Positions 12,801-26,128 of a stretch of DNA of 64,000 nt are shown one piece after another. Source of the stretch: Adenanthera pavonina (Eukaryota > Streptophyta > Magnoliopsida > Fabales > Fabaceae); the NCBI GenBank assembly GCA_026686845.1, contig JAIVEN010000004.1, positions 25,452,827 through 25,516,826 of the forward strand, read 5' to 3'. Under the pieces are notes generated by a model. That model searched no databases. It was given only the letters and a program-made list of their open reading frames with translations, and had not been told where the DNA came from. Made by a program: the position numbers and the translations under genes. How positions within the stretch are numbered: the stretch's first letter is position 1; every line of letters starts with the position of its first letter.

Positions 12801-14749
12801 GCTTGATCCTTTGATATACATTAGATAATACCTAGGAGGACATATTCACATCAAAATACAGAATTATACACAATCACTCAAATAGGTGATCAATTGAATC
12901 ATCATTATCTCAACCATCACCCTTTCTTTCTTTGCCTTTGTCTTCTTGGGCAATTTTATCATGACTTAAACCTATTCATATTAACATTTGAAGAGGAATG
13001 AGATTCAAAAATCTCAATAGTTATACCCATTCAAACATTCGCATTATCATCACATTTCATAAAATCATTACTAAAAGTCATAAAAACATATGATGTCATA
13101 ATAATTTCATAAGCCTTTTGGCATGGTAACACCTTGAAAAAAGGACATCTTGGGGTCATAAGACCCTTTAATCAACCAGCCAACACCTCAATTTCATCAC
13201 AAAACAATCAAACAATCATATGGCATGCTCTTTAATTCATAGAAAATAAACATGATAACATAAAGCATTAAATGGGAAATTAACTACCTTGTAGCGTTCC
13301 TTTGTTTTTCAAACTTGGTACACCTTTTCTTTGATTTTCTTTCACTTCCTTGAACCCTATTACACCACAAATTAAGGCCATTAGCTATTGGTTTGATGAC
13401 CTTCTTCACAAAAATTGCATAAAACACTAAACTTTTCACTTTGCTTTCCTTTGATTTTCTCTTGTACAACACACTTCTTTCTACCTATTATGGATCTAAG
13501 GAATCCAATTTCAAAGTCAAAATTTTGAAATTCTATTTCTATATTAAACCCCAATCTGACCAAAATTGAAACAAAATTGGAGGAAAATGGTTTGCTTCTC
13601 AATACTTTCCATAACTCATGATTTCATACTTAACTCACTTAATCTATGCTTTTCCATAGATTACATGCTTCAAAACTCAACTTTCTCACTCCAGCATGCA
13701 TGGCTGAAATCCTAGAGGAGTAAGAGGAAAGAAAAAACTCCATGAAACCACCTTGAATCCCATGGAAATACAAGCTAGGGGCTATGAAAGCTTATGTTGA
13801 TTTTAAGCCCTCAACTTTCTCTTCTTGCTTCTCTTTTTCTCTTTGGTATTTTTGCTCTTTCTCTTCCTTTTACATTCTGGTTCAGATGTGTAGAATGGTG
13901 AGGAAAGAGTGTTTTAAGTGCTGAACCACACATTGGAAGGAAAGAGATATAATAGATGAATAGTAATGTTAAGTTAAGTGACTGACTTAGTTAATTCATA
14001 AAATAATCCACTTAAATTAAATAAAACAATTCCTTCATTGTCCCTAGCTGCAGCCGTGACGTATATTGAGGTCAAATTTGTCCAAAAATTGCTTTTTACA
14101 TTTTACTGGTCTAAAATAATCCTTACTGATAAATTTTACTCGCACCAATTGTATATTTTTGTTATAATTGTCATTTAATTTTTATATGATTATTCTAAAT
14201 TTGATTTTAGACTAAATTTATTATTTTGATCCCCAAATATATCTGTGAGGATCCATATCATGTTCTCTTCACTCATATATTTTGTGGAGCTCATAAATCT
14301 CTTTATTGGATTAAAAATTGCTTTCGACCTTAAATAGAAATTATAAATTCATACAATCTCAATTAACTTTTAAATTGTATTCCATTGAGTTCGGCTTATC
14401 AAGAGCTCTATTTTGACATGATTTTTAAAAATTCCAAAATTGCCTTTGACTTGGGGAATAATTATAATTTTTAATTTTTAAGTCCTTTTTTTGTAATTTT
14501 TCCCAAGGACTAAATTGAATAGAATTATTTCTTTCAAGGATCACATTGCATAAAATTCTTATTTCTTGGAGAAAATTATAATTTTCTCATTTTCCAGTCT
14601 AACTTGGAAAAATGACTTTTTTTTGCCCTTTTTCCTATCTTTTTATGTGTCTCTCCATTTTCTATAATTCTATGTGCATTTTAAAATATCTTTTGTTTAT
14701 ATCTTCTACATTATTTAATGTTTAATAAAACTCAGGATATTACATCAAG

Positions 14750-16344
14750 TATTCTATTTATTCATCCATCTATCTGCTTTTGCCTAAAATAATATTCATA
14801 GTTCTTAGGACTCTCACCCAAAACTAAAAACTTCTATGAATCTACATTACTAGAAATATATCATGCACAATTCCATAATTCATAATGGGCAAGATACAAC
14901 CACAAGGTCTACATCCCATTGGGAGTCAGGACACAGCCACGAGGTCCACCTACTCCATGCAAGAGCAAAACCAAGAGGTCCACATGCTATTATATGTTCA
15001 TCCACAACTTATTAACACATGGATTCATAAATCATAATGGGTAGGACACAAGCAAGAGGTCAATGTGCTCGATACAAAAGTTAGGATACAACCACGAGGT
15101 CCATTCACCTTGTATGATAGTTAGGACACAACCATGAGTTCCACCTATTACCATACCCACACTTTGCTAGAATGCTTCCACAATTCAATAAACAAACATT
15201 TACATTTATTAATTACACAACTATCCACATACATATCAATGCTCACTTAAGCAGTTACAATTTAATAACAAAAATTCATATTTAGTAATCCTACAATTAG
15301 TCATACACATCATCAGAACCACTATTCACTATTCATATCATCCTTACAAATATATGTCGAATATGTACATATCTATGGATTTTTTACAGTACCATATGTC
15401 TATTTAAGTATAAATCTTTATAGTTTATTATGAGGAAAATAAAGAAATGCAAAATAAACATGGTTACTTCATGCTGGTCAACACTTTAGCAAAAATATTG
15501 AGAGTCATAATCAGCTTCCAAGCACATATATCAAGGCTTTAAAGTAAATCCAATACAATTAAACATATGTCCTAAGCCCAAGCTCCAAGTCAAACAACCA
15601 ATCTAAGTCAATAATACAACCCAAAATTAAAAAGGTTTTTATATAATAAATCAACTTCAAATTACACCAAACTTGGTGTGCACACTCTATTCATATTATA
15701 AAAATTTCATAGCCGCTCAACTTATATTTTTAGACCTACCTTCACTCACACTTAGGGTTCCCTTCAAATTGAATCTCTATGTAATTAAACTTTGAAAATC
15801 ACTCATTTTAGATATACCCACTACTCCACAAGCTTCAAATCATGTTCTAAAACATAAATCCCCAAGCCAAAACAAAGATTAAGCTTTTTATTTGTAGTAA
15901 GAACAACTAATTTGCAAATTCCACCAAGAAAATACGAGAGAAAGGAAGAGAGAAGGAAGAAAAGTGTCATACCTTCAAAATCCGATCTTCAAGACGCCAA
16001 AAATCAACCTCCTATACTTTCAAAACCCTAAAATTGGCTAAACCCTCAAGAAATTAAGAATGGTTGGAACTTGACCATAGTGAGAAAGAGGAGAGTTTAG
16101 GGTTGTTTTGTATAAAAAGTCACAAAGGGATTAAACTGCAAATGTTTTCCAGATTGACACCCTAAATTCTAATTTTCTCAAGACCTTTTTGCAATTTTTT
16201 TCAAATACACCCCTAAATTTATTTATTTTTTAAAAAATCTAATTTATATATTAAAGGCTCTTATTTCCAATAATTTCTTTAATTAAGTGCTTAATAGTAA
16301 TCATTAACTTTTAATATACTTAATCAAAGTTTGGAATGTTACAT
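14750..16344 (+). mobile_element. Degraded LTR (LTR-C), plus orientation
   Basis: The organisation resembles LTR-A: a segment with CTCTCACCC (about 14810), a central repetitive part, a block around 15960 reading GTCATACCTTCAAAATCC, and a terminus GGAATGTTACA at 16344. Its left part continues before the LTR-B insertion (2732-2834), since LTR-B landed in it. The left terminus was not found. The family is inferred to be gypsy-like; no coding frame is present. Confidence 0.4.
14891..15150 (+). repeat. Short tandem repeat around GGACACAACCACGAGGTCCA
   Basis: About six diverged copies of a 25-45 bp unit built on (A/G)GA(C/T)ACA(A/G)CCACGAGGTCCA, inside the degraded LTR-C. Copies are separated by unrelated short stretches. 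Confidence 0.6.
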
Positions 16345-19076
16345 CTTTCGTTGAGTGTACTGGCTATCATGTGAAGCCGTGATGAATAATGTGCACCTTG
16401 GGGAGTGTAATGGCTATCATGTGGTTATTACTATAAGTAATTGTATACCTCTCAGGAGCTAGGTGCACCTCTCATTGAGTGTGCTAGCTATAGTTCCAGT
16501 AAGCATATTTTGTGAATCTTACCCTAGTATGTGGCTATGTCCTTAATATCATTATAATATTATCCTTATTGTGATATTTTGAAATGATATTTGAGACTAC
16601 ATTGTTGTTGGGCTTATATGAAGCATTTACTAGTTTATATTATTCTCTTTAGTGTGAATTCCCTAGTTACTAAGTTTATAGTCTCACCCCTTATTTTCCC
16701 ATTTTCCAAATAAAGGCTCTAGTGCTGACATAGGCAAAGATCCAGAGAAATAGATTCTCCACTATGAGTTCAAACTTTAAGTATGTCTTCTTCTATTGAT
16801 GTTTAGAATACATGATTCCTAGAATTGTCAAATGTGTAGAAAATGGATATGGTGGATTGATATTATGATTATAATGTTGATGAATTTTTTGTACTCTCCT
16901 TTTGATATAGAAACTCTGAGTTTGATATTATCTTGCTTGGATATAAAATTGGTAAAATCTTGAAATGATGATGATTCTATAAATATATATACATTTGTTG
17001 CAATATAATTTGGTAGAGAGTATCATGAATATAATTAGATTCCAAATTGATGTTTGATGTTGGAAATGATTGCAGATATTGGGATGCATTAGATGTTGCA
17101 AAATTTGACAAGTCTAGTTTTAAGAACCCCTAAAATCAACAATACGTTGCCAGATTTTTTATTATTAAATAATAAATTACATTGAAAGTATGAGTTGTTA
17201 CTATTGATATGGCTGAGCACCTAAAAGGAGGTGAATTAGGTGAATTATAATTTTTGCCAAAATTGAAAGAATTAATAGAACAATAGTAGTAATAGTAAAA
17301 CATGGATAAACATAGTATAATAGATATAATGAACTAAATAACTAAGTAGAGAAGGGAGATAAAAAATTTATCCTGATTTGGTCTACACCACTTGACCTAC
17401 GTCCATTCCTCAAGAAACCATTTGAGATTTTTACTATCTCCACAAGTTTTGAATGGGTATTTGTGGCCTCAATACACTACTTTGTTTTATCATGAACACT
17501 ACTCTCCACAAAAGAAGTGATTTATCAGCCTACTCAAGATACCCATTATCTTATGTCTACTCAAAATGAATCGTGATAAAATCTTAAAACTTTTCAGCAA
17601 TAAAATCTCACTTAAAGAAGTTGATAAAATATCATGAAGTTTTATGATAATTGAGAGTGTTTATGAGCAAGGAGACAAGGAAAATTAATGGGAATATTTT
17701 TTAAAACTCTCTTCTTGTTGTTTTCTGCATAAATGAACCACTATTTATAGGTAAATCAAATTAACTAGCTGTTAAGCACAATCAATCTACTGTTACTCAA
17801 AGATTTCAATAACTGTTGAAGCGCATTTAATGCTCACTTCACCAAATTAATTGATTACATATTATTGGTGATCAATTATGCTAAGTATGTGCTCTTTTTG
17901 TAACGAGTTTTGCATAACTTAAAATGATTTTTTAAGCTAGAATAAAACATCTTTAATATAGAAGAAGAAATTAAGTCCATTTTCTAGCTTACCCAGATAG
18001 AAAGAAAAGACATTGAAAATGTATATGGAAATCCTATGAAGAGTAATCGATTATGGTACAAAATAAATGATTATCATGGACGAAAGTAAACAAGAAAGCT
18101 AAGATAATTGAATAATGAAGAATATAATAAGTTAGGTTGGGGGAATTTTTAAATGAAAGCTCAAGATAATAGATTAGGTGCTAAAAAAAAATTGGTTAGA
18201 ATTCAAACAGAATTGATGCAACTTATTGATGGAGTATAATCGATTATATAAGGATGTAACGAGTTATACAAAGCAATATAATCGATTATATGTGGCGGTA
18301 ACCAGTTAAGACGCGAAGCAAAGAGCAACAGAAAAGGATTGGAATGTGATAATCGATTTCTCTAAGGGAGGTAATCGATTATATTAGATAGAAATTAAAC
18401 TTGACAGGAGGGATAGCTAATATAATCGGTTATTGAGGAATATAAGATTAAGATGTAAAACAAAAGTGTACAGAATAGTTGGAAGAAATGATAATTGACT
18501 GTTTTCGAAGGCAATCAATTAATTTGGCTATTACAACTTGAAAAACAAACTAAGAGGGATGAAATAACAGGTTATGATACAAAGTAATCGATTAGCTAGG
18601 AAGAGTTCAAAACATATGAGTTTGAAGCTATTTCTGGACTTGAAATTTTCCAAAATATTAAAGTTTGAGGTTTCGAAAACATTCCAAAAGATTTTCCAAA
18701 TATCATTTTGCTTATAAACTCAACCACTTACAATAATTAGCTGAAAAGTTATTCCTGAGTTATCTTGACCTGAACATTACTTTGATTTCAGTTTGAGATC
18801 TAAATATTCCTACAAAATAACTTCTCTAGTTTGCTATCATCAAAACACAAGATTATTAACAACTACTTTGGATTTTAAATGGGTTTTTAAAACTTTGGGC
18901 TTCATTCTTTATCAAACTATCTAAGTTTTTTACAAGATGTCTTTGCTGGGTTGGACCTAGTTCTTTTTTTGTAGTCAAGTTCAATTTTTCTTGAGAATTT
19001 TAGGTTAATAATTGCTAAATGAGTTTATTCAATAAATTTTTGCCTAAAGCTATAGTTTAAAATCAAAGGTGTGACA
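16345..19076 (-). mobile_element. Degraded LTR in minus orientation, interrupted by a SIRE-type LTR
   Basis: The block GTCTCACCCC...GGCTCTAGTGCTG at 16680-16725 is the inverse of the conserved LTR-A/LTR-C block, so this LTR lies on the minus strand. Its minus-strand start would be TGTCACACC at 19076. It is interrupted by the SIRE-type LTR at 17196-18861; what remains is about 1.07 kb, so it is truncated. No target duplication was found. Family assignment is tentative. Confidence 0.35.
17196..18861 (-). mobile_element. Maximus/SIRE-type LTR, minus orientation
   Basis: On the minus strand it starts TGTTAATAATC (18861) followed by TTTTGATGATAGCAAAC, and ends in ...TTCACCTCCTTTTAGG...ATATCAATA near 17200. 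It shares with the copy at 32042-37144 many AATCGATTA words and the CCGAACCAGGATAAATT-like block (inverse near 17360-17400). Length is about 1.66 kb. If the end is placed at 17202, the flanks GTTAC and ACTAC differ by two transitions, a possible decayed duplication. Confidence 0.65.
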
Positions 19077-20288
19077 ATTGGACCCAAATAAGAATAGTTC
19101 TTACAACGTGATTTTTTCCATTTACGATACTTGAATTCAAGACTTTTTTAGAGTGTTGAATTCCTTGTCATTCAACCCAACCACTAGCCGTTGGTAATAT
19201 GCTTTTAAATTTAATCTTATAGATAGGATAAAATCATATTGAAAGAATTTTCATCCTAATGAAACCTGATCCAACTCAAATTTATTATAGTCCATAGTAT
19301 TAAATGATTTGTTAAAAAATACCCCCCTAATCTTTAATAAAAGTCACTTTTAACCACATTATCGAAACAAAAGAAAAATTAGTTACATCAATAAAATTAT
19401 CCTAAAATTACTTTAATTTATATATGTTCCTCTAATAAATATCATAGATTTAAACGCTCTAAAACAATTAATGTTCCATAAAGCAAGTAAAGCAATTAAT
19501 GCTCTACAAATTTTGACAAAGTAAATTATATTTGGAGTAATAAAATTCTTCCAAAAGTTGAGTTATATGAAGAACTAAAGGGAGTAAAAAATTTACAACT
19601 CTAATAATTGCATACCTTTTTGTTTACCACAAAATAATTACATACCTTGGGAACATTGAAGTAAGCCATCACCTTCATTCCTTTTCTGTCTTCAAGATCT
19701 TAATAGTGTTATAGTATTAATAATCAATAGCAAGGGCGATACGACATAAATATAAAATTTATGCATCTTGTATTTCTTAGACGGAACATCCCCCCTTACT
19801 TTCCTTTTCTTCCCTTGAAACTCCTACTATTTTAAATATAAAATAATAATAGTGTATGTAAAGCCAGACTGGACGGTCAGTTTGACTAGAAAATCGGCAA
19901 ACCTATCACATGTCTAGTTCAAAATAATAGCTAAATTGGGGAAGAAGGGAATCAGTAAAAAATCATTCAACTTGGCCTTAAACTGGGTAAAACTAGTAAA
20001 AATGGCAGGTTGATTGGTTTTGCACGTTTGACGAATAATAGGAAAAATTTCAAGATAAGGGAAAAATACTGAAACTAAAGATGACTAAAGAACAAAGATG
20101 CAACATAAGATAGAAAAAGAAGAGGGAAAAAATCTTAGTACCTACAATAATTATTTTTTTGCCCATTTCCCTCGATTGATGGTGAAACACGTCTCTTCTA
20201 GAGATCTTCATATCATTATATAGTTTGTCCAGCAACCTTCATTCTTAAAACCACTTCAAATACCACAAAAAAAGTTGGAGACTTGCAT
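19077..20288. other. AT-rich intergenic sequence, no feature recognised
   Basis: I see no convincing gene, RNA or element end here. Short open frames are AT-rich and unsupported. Confidence 0.5.
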
Positions 20289-22901
20289 AGTGTTTAGTTC
20301 AAATTGGGAGGGCGGGGGGATGGATTTTAATAAAGGAGAGGGGAGGGAGAAGAGGAAAGGGGTTTTAATAATTTCATGTTTGGTTGGATTGGAAGAGAGA
20401 AGAGGAGAGGTATTTTGATGATTTCTTGTGTGGGACTAAAGGTAAGGTGGGAACAGATCAGACTCCTTTCAAGCAACTTAGAGCTTGGCCTAGCCTATTT
20501 AAGAAATAGACCAGGTCAAGGCCTTTTTAAAACCTGTTTTAGTTAACAAATTTGGCCTAAAACCTACTAGACCAAGCCTGTTTACATATATTTATATAAT
20601 AATAATATAAATTAGATAAAATATAATATAATAATATATAATATAATATAATACGTTTCAATTGATTTTATTAAGTTATAAATATAATATAATATTATAA
20701 TGTTTTCCAACCCTTAAAACTTTTTTTCTTAATAAATGACTATATAAATGAAAAGTGAAAAGAGAAGTTGAAAAACAAAAACTCAAGTCACAAACCCTAA
20801 GACTAAAGAAGCCTTGCATTGCTCATCTAGTCACTGAGGAGTGAAGAAGAACAAACCCATTCTGCAAACTTTGAATCTTCGAGTTGCTTCATCCATCGCC
20901 TTTGTCTCCCATGGCCAACTGTGAGCTTCCACCCCACCTCCATCCATCAACTCTATCTCGGCCTTTCCCATACTTGCAAGCTGCAACTGCAAGGTTCGAG
21001 CCTCCATTCATCGCCTCCCTCTCCTTGTCTCCGGTACCTATGAGTGGTCTATGTTCTTTTCTCAACCCCTTTGACTAATATGGTCCAACCAAGAATCGAG
21101 TCGGAACATTCCAATGAGAATAGGACTATCTCAAAATTTCAACTTGCAATTGTGAAAATTCCATATTGCATTAATGCATGTTATCTTTTCTGTTTGACCC
21201 ACCAACAATTTGAATGACATAAGAATGAGGTATCTTCCATTTCCCTTTTTTAGATCCTGATCGTGTCCTAGAATCTCTCTATCCTCATCTGCACCTACTA
21301 AATGTTATCCAAAATGACCCCCACAAATTTTGGCTTCATTTTTGTTGCTGGCTATGCTGCTGCCCAAAAAACATCTTAACTTCTCTTGTCCCTGCAATTT
21401 GACAGCTAGGATTTCCATCTCTTTTGCCCTCTTCTCTATATAGCACAGAGTGACGCAAGTTTATCTGTCACAGCTACATTGATTCCCCAGTATTATGGAA
21501 GTTGAAGAGATTGAAAGAGTTGGGAGATTCCATTTTGTACCAAAATTGATACTATTTGCCATTTCTGGTGCTCCCATGGGATGTTTTGCCATTGGTAATG
21601 AAAACTATTTTTCTTCATTATCTTTTCAGTTTTCATCGATACTAATTGAATTGAATTATTGTGTGCTTTCAATCTTTCTTTCGATTACTTCAATTGCTTT
21701 AATTCGAAGACCCCCGTTTGATTTTCTTTTGGTTTCTGTATAATTTTTGACATTTGCGATCATCAACTGGGAAATAAAAAAAGGGCATCTTTCTTTTACT
21801 TTGCTTGAAATGAGAAGAAATTATTTTGTTGTTTGTTTGTTACTTAGTACAATATTTAATTTTCATACAATTGCAAGCTGCGACTACAATCAATCCTAAG
21901 ATAACATTCATTAATGCAATATGGAATTTTCACAATGGCAAGCTATGACAGCAATTGCAAGTTGAATTAGTCAAAGAAACATACATGTTTAGTTGCTTTC
22001 TCTCTTATAAGTTCTTGGTTGAATCATATTATTGTGTTCGGGATGTTTGATATTCATGTAGGCTTTAAATATGCTTGTGTTTGGGATTGTTTAATATTGA
22101 AGCCTACTTAAGTCTAAAAGGCCTAAACTTTCAAACCTATTTAAAGACTTACTAATTTAATATACCTTTAAATAAGCTTTAGGTTAGGTCAGATTTTTCA
22201 AAAGCTCAGGCCTATGCTTAAAAAAAGGCTTGATATAGGCCAACAAGCCAAACTCAAACTTAAGGCCTACCATGCAAGCTTTACCTGACCTGTTTCCACA
22301 CTTATCTGAAGAGGAGGGGAGAAGAATTAATTACGAATTAACTATTATACCTTTATATGTAATTTTCATTCTTTTTATATTTTTCCTCTTTTATGAAAGA
22401 ATGTAATTATATTAGAATTTATTACTTTTATAATTTTTTTAATATCAAAATCTATTATCTTACTTATCTATGATAATTTTTTAATATGCTTTTGAAAAGA
22501 TTATTTTGATTAATCTTAATATATTATCTCATTATGAAATTAAACATCAACTTAAAAAATTTTATTACAAAAATCAATTTTATAATAATGTATTAATAAT
22601 GTTCAAAAGTAGAGAGTCCGTTCGAGTGCGAAATAGAGTCTGAGGATGAAACATGATGTCAAAGGGTTTTTACAGGTCATGTTTATAATATTATAGATAT
22701 GGGAGGATAATATAGTTTATATATGTCAAAATTACATCCCTCTACTCTAGAAATACCCCAATTTGAAGGGCAGGAAAATAAGGGAATGGGAGAGAAAATA
22801 AATTTTATCTCTTCTCCCATCTAATTTTCTCAACCAAATAAAAGTCGGCAACTCCTCCATCTTTTTCACCCCTTAAAAAATTCCAACCAAATCACACCCC
22901 T
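20289..22901. mobile_element. MITE-like element split by a hAT element
   Basis: The left end near 20289 reads GTGTTTAGTTCAAATTGGGA. The inverse of the right end near 22901 reads GGGTGTGATTTGGTTGGAA. These are imperfect inverted termini of a type common in legume MITEs. The GGAGAGG-rich sequence left of 20443 resumes as GAGGAGGGGAGAAG right of 22304, which suggests that the hAT at 20443-22304 landed inside it. No target duplication was established. Confidence 0.35.
20443..22304. mobile_element. hAT-like non-autonomous element with unrecognised cargo
   Basis: The left end TAAGGTGGGAACAGATCAG and the inverse of the right end TAAGTGTGGAAACAGGTCAG are imperfect inverted repeats of the hAT type. 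Both are followed by GGCCT-rich sequence in inverted arrangement (20490-20580, 22100-22270). Flanking octamers ACTAAAGG and TCTGAAGA match at five of eight positions, a decayed duplication. The central 1.3 kb (about 20750-22050) has normal complexity, small open frames at 20884-21078 and 21495-21743, and no transposase. It could be captured host sequence, but I recognise no protein in it. Confidence 0.6.
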
Positions 22902-22904
22902 GAG

Positions 22905-23755
22905 GAAGGCGGCAAGGTACCAAAGTGGATTAGCAAAAGTAGGCTGGAGTTTGTTTGAAAAGAAGAGAAGATGCGATGGTGAGTGGGAGAGGGTACTAAT
23001 TTTTACCTTTTTTATTTAATGAACAAAAATTGACGTATGCCCACATTGAGTTGTTTCTTGGAAAAAGATAGTTTAATACCCTAATGACAAATAATGATAA
23101 ATTAGGTCCCTTAATTTAATTAATCACCAAGAAGTACCCAGATTTTAAATTGGGATAAAAATAAAATGTTAAGACTTGGGAATTTAGGTTTTACCACTTG
23201 AAAATTTAGTTATGCCCAGTTGATAATTTATTTCGGAAGCATTTGGAAATTTATTTTTTACCACTTGGGAATGGAGATATACCAACTTGGAAATGTAGTT
23301 GGAAATACTTGGGAATTTAAGTTTTACTACCTGATAATTCAATTACGCTCAGTTGGAAATAAAATTAGAAGCACTTGGGAATTTAGGTTTCACCACTTGA
23401 GGAAATATTTTATTTTTATCCCTATCTAGGACTTAGGTATTTCTTGGTGATTAGTTAAATTGGGAGACTTAATTTATCATTATTTGTGATTCGAGATACT
23501 AAAATGTATTTTTTCCACTTCAAGAAGTCCAATATGCAAGTTCCAACGTCTTTAGTCCTGGGAATTGGGAATTGGATGTGTATCTGCAATTTTACATGGA
23601 TATGTTATAAAATAAAAATAATACTTCAAATATTATAGTATTGTCCATTGCCTCGTCTTTTATTTCTATTTTTAAATCATATCAAATCTATTCTCTATTA
23701 TAAGTTATATTTTAAAAAAATTAAAGTATATAAAGTATAAATTACTTTGTACATA
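22905..23755. other. AT-rich intergenic sequence with short diverged repeats
   Basis: Between about 23170 and 23420 the words TTGGGAATTTAGGTTT...CCACTTG recur four or five times, a diverged tandem repeat of about 45-60 bp. No gene was recognised. Confidence 0.45.
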
Positions 23756-24017
23756 CTCCTTTTGATTTTTAATATAAGATCCTTTTTACCAAATCACGTG
23801 AATTAAGGATGAGAGTTAAAATTAATTAACTACCTCAATTTTTCTGGAAAACAATATTTTTTCAAAACTACCCTTATTTAATCTCTTTCTCTCTCTTTTT
23901 GTGATACATTAAATATGGATATTTTTTAAAAATGCATAATAAATACTATCATGTATACCATAAAGGGTACTATATTTAGAATCAAGGTAAAATGCCTATG
24001 ATTAGGACTAGAGGGAG
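23756..24017. mobile_element. Stowaway-like MITE
   Basis: A 262-bp AT-rich element flanked by TA on both sides. It begins CTCCTTTTGATTTTTAAT and ends ATTAGGACTAGAGGGAG, decayed forms of the CTCCCTCCGT-type Stowaway (Tc1/mariner) termini. It has no coding capacity. Confidence 0.65.
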
Positions 24018-24480
24018 TATGAAATATTTATTTTTTATATTTGTCCCTCATTAAATAATTAAGATGGAAAGACAATAAGAAAAATATAATTAAAATATGT
24101 TATAATTTAATGAGGATAATATTGAAAAGTTGTAATAAATTTTATAAAATTTAAGAATTTTAATTACTTCTAACAAACTTCTTTTAGTATATGTAAATTG
24201 GTTAAAAGTAATTTATAATAAAAAATACTGGGAGTAAATATTTATTAAAATGTTTGTTTCTTTTTTAAATTATATTTTTAACTCTTTAATTTGTATTCAC
24301 TGTAAAATTTCCCTTCAATTTTATTATTATTAGTTTATTTTCAATTTAATTTTTATATTTTTGCTATTATTTTTTTTATTTAAAATATTTTATATAAAAT
24401 TAAAATATATTTCCTCTTGGCCTAAATATAAATTTTTCACTTTATCCTAAATATATGATAATTTTCATAATACAATATAT

Positions 24481-24717
24481 TCCATCTAATCCTTAATATA
24501 GAACATTTTTAATCGAATTACACAGACTAAGAATGAGATTTAAAATTAGTTAACTATATCAATTTTTTAAAAAATAATAATATTTTTATAAAACTACCCT
24601 TCTTGAATTTTTTTTCTCTCATGAATCAAATAAGGGCAGTTTTTTTATAATTCATAATAAATATGGTCTTGTATTTTGAAAAAGCAAAAGACCTTATATC
24701 TAAGACAAGATAAAGTA
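24481..24717. mobile_element. Degenerate Stowaway-like MITE
   Basis: The sequence parallels the MITE at 23756-24017: ATCCTTAATATAGAAC at the left, AAACTACCCTTCTTGA in the middle, and a right end near AAGATAAAGTAG followed by TA. It appears to be an older copy of the same family. Confidence 0.45.
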
Positions 24718-26128
24718 GTATTTATTAGGCAACACAAAAAACGCTCATATTTAATTTATCACAAAGTATTTTGAAAAATAAAGCGCTCACACTTTTTAAT
24801 ACTCTAAGCATTAAATAAAATGGTATAATTTATTTTTTCCAATAAAGTTCAAGAGATTTGGAAAGACATTGTGATCTTTTAGAAATGAAGGTTCCACCTT
24901 AATCTATGATAGTGTTAATTAATTATAATTCACAGTTCAACTACTAAACCTTAAAGCAGTGCTTTAACCAATTTAATATCTGATCTGGTTTTTAATTCCT
25001 TCATCTGTAAATGACCAAAATTCATTAAACATGTTAATAACAAGGAAAACAGATATCCGCAACCTACTGTTGAAAGAAAGATTGAAAGACGGCGGGGGAG
25101 AGTTCAAAAATGGTGAGTGTGTAAATGTCCATATATTAATAAATATATATAATCAATATATAATTTTATTAATCATGTTAATAACAGGAAAAAAAAACTA
25201 GAAGCTGATGCCCAGATTCTGGTATGATAATTAAAGCAACCAGACTTATTTTAGTGTCATGTTGGGAATTTTGAAATTTTCCACACGTTCATACAAACTC
25301 AGCTGACATTAATTCAATTCTTGAGTTCTTTTTTTTTTCCTATAAATGGGATCTTTTGAAATAATTGTACTTACAGAAAGAAAAAAGTTGGTTTTAAAAT
25401 TAAGGAAGAGAGGAAAAAAAAAATATATATATATATATATATAAGTTTGAGGAAGAGGAGATCCAAAGAAACAAAGATATCATAACGCATACTCTTTTTC
25501 CCACTTAACACTTCAAAGAATTTAATTATGTCTCCTATTGGAGAGCATTTTCCAAAACAATTTCAAGTGAGGGGAGGAAAGATGATCAAATAACAGGGAA
25601 ATGAGATTCACTTATATGAGACCCACAAGTGATTAGGATTTCGTGAAGTATACTTTAGCTGAAGTAATTAAAGAGAGAGAGGAGATATAGGTCCTACATG
25701 GGTGATATCCGAAGCTCAGTTAATTACTCAATTACTACTTAAATTAGGAGAGAAGTAGAGATAGAGAAAACGGATTTAGATTTTTTCAATTGCTACAACT
25801 GCTCTAGGGAAGAGAGATATATGCATACCAGATGGATTCTATCCAATATGAATCCTCTAAAGTAATTTCATCTGAAATGAAAGAAAAATATAGACACAAA
25901 ATAGGGAGCCCATCTCTATCATGTGGATTCATGAAAGTGAGCCCCACTATTATATGTATATCTCTTAATACTTTAGGTGAAATTATTTCAAAAAAATCCA
26001 ACTTCATATCCTATCTTTATTTCTATCTCTCTGTTTATCAAAGCAACTGAAGCATTTAAATTCTAAAATGTAGTCCGAGGAACCTACTCATGAGCTCCAC
26101 TTTCATCTATATTTTCATCATTTAGGTA
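24718..26128. other. AT-rich upstream/intergenic sequence
   Basis: No gene recognised. It contains an (AT)n microsatellite at about 25422-25443. Small open frames at 25804-26050 overlap on both strands and look accidental. Confidence 0.5.
25422..25443. repeat. (AT)n microsatellite
   Basis: An uninterrupted run of about eleven AT dinucleotides following an A-rich tract. Confidence 0.9.

Larger units (their letters stand above)
3406..12801. mobile_element. Non-autonomous CACTA element carrying a prefoldin gene fragment
   Basis: The right end is ATGTTGTAGTG (12801). The left end, CTATAACATTTTTTACAT near 3406, matches the inverse of the right end at 17 of 19 positions, with the outermost CAC altered. 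Both ends are rich in short GGCAAC/GTTGCC subterminal repeats, a CACTA hallmark where transposase binds. Excluding the LTR-A insertion at 7582-11934 the element is about 5.0 kb. It has no transposase open frame but holds a prefoldin subunit 3 exon at 6858-6929, so it resembles a gene-capturing (Pack-type) CACTA. A matching 3-bp target duplication is not clear (TCT left, CTT right). Confidence 0.7.
2835..14744 (-). mobile_element. LTR-B solo LTR, interrupted by a CACTA element
   Basis: On the minus strand this LTR starts TGTAATATCC (14744) and ends GGTGTTACA (2835). It is flanked by a perfect 5-bp duplication, TCAAG at 2830-2834 and 14745-14749. It is split by the CACTA element at 3406-12801; without that insert it is about 2.5 kb long. 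Both halves match the plus-strand copy at 1-2183, which confirms that they belong together. No second LTR, primer-binding site or polypurine tract is present, so it is a solo LTR left by LTR-LTR recombination. Confidence 0.85.
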
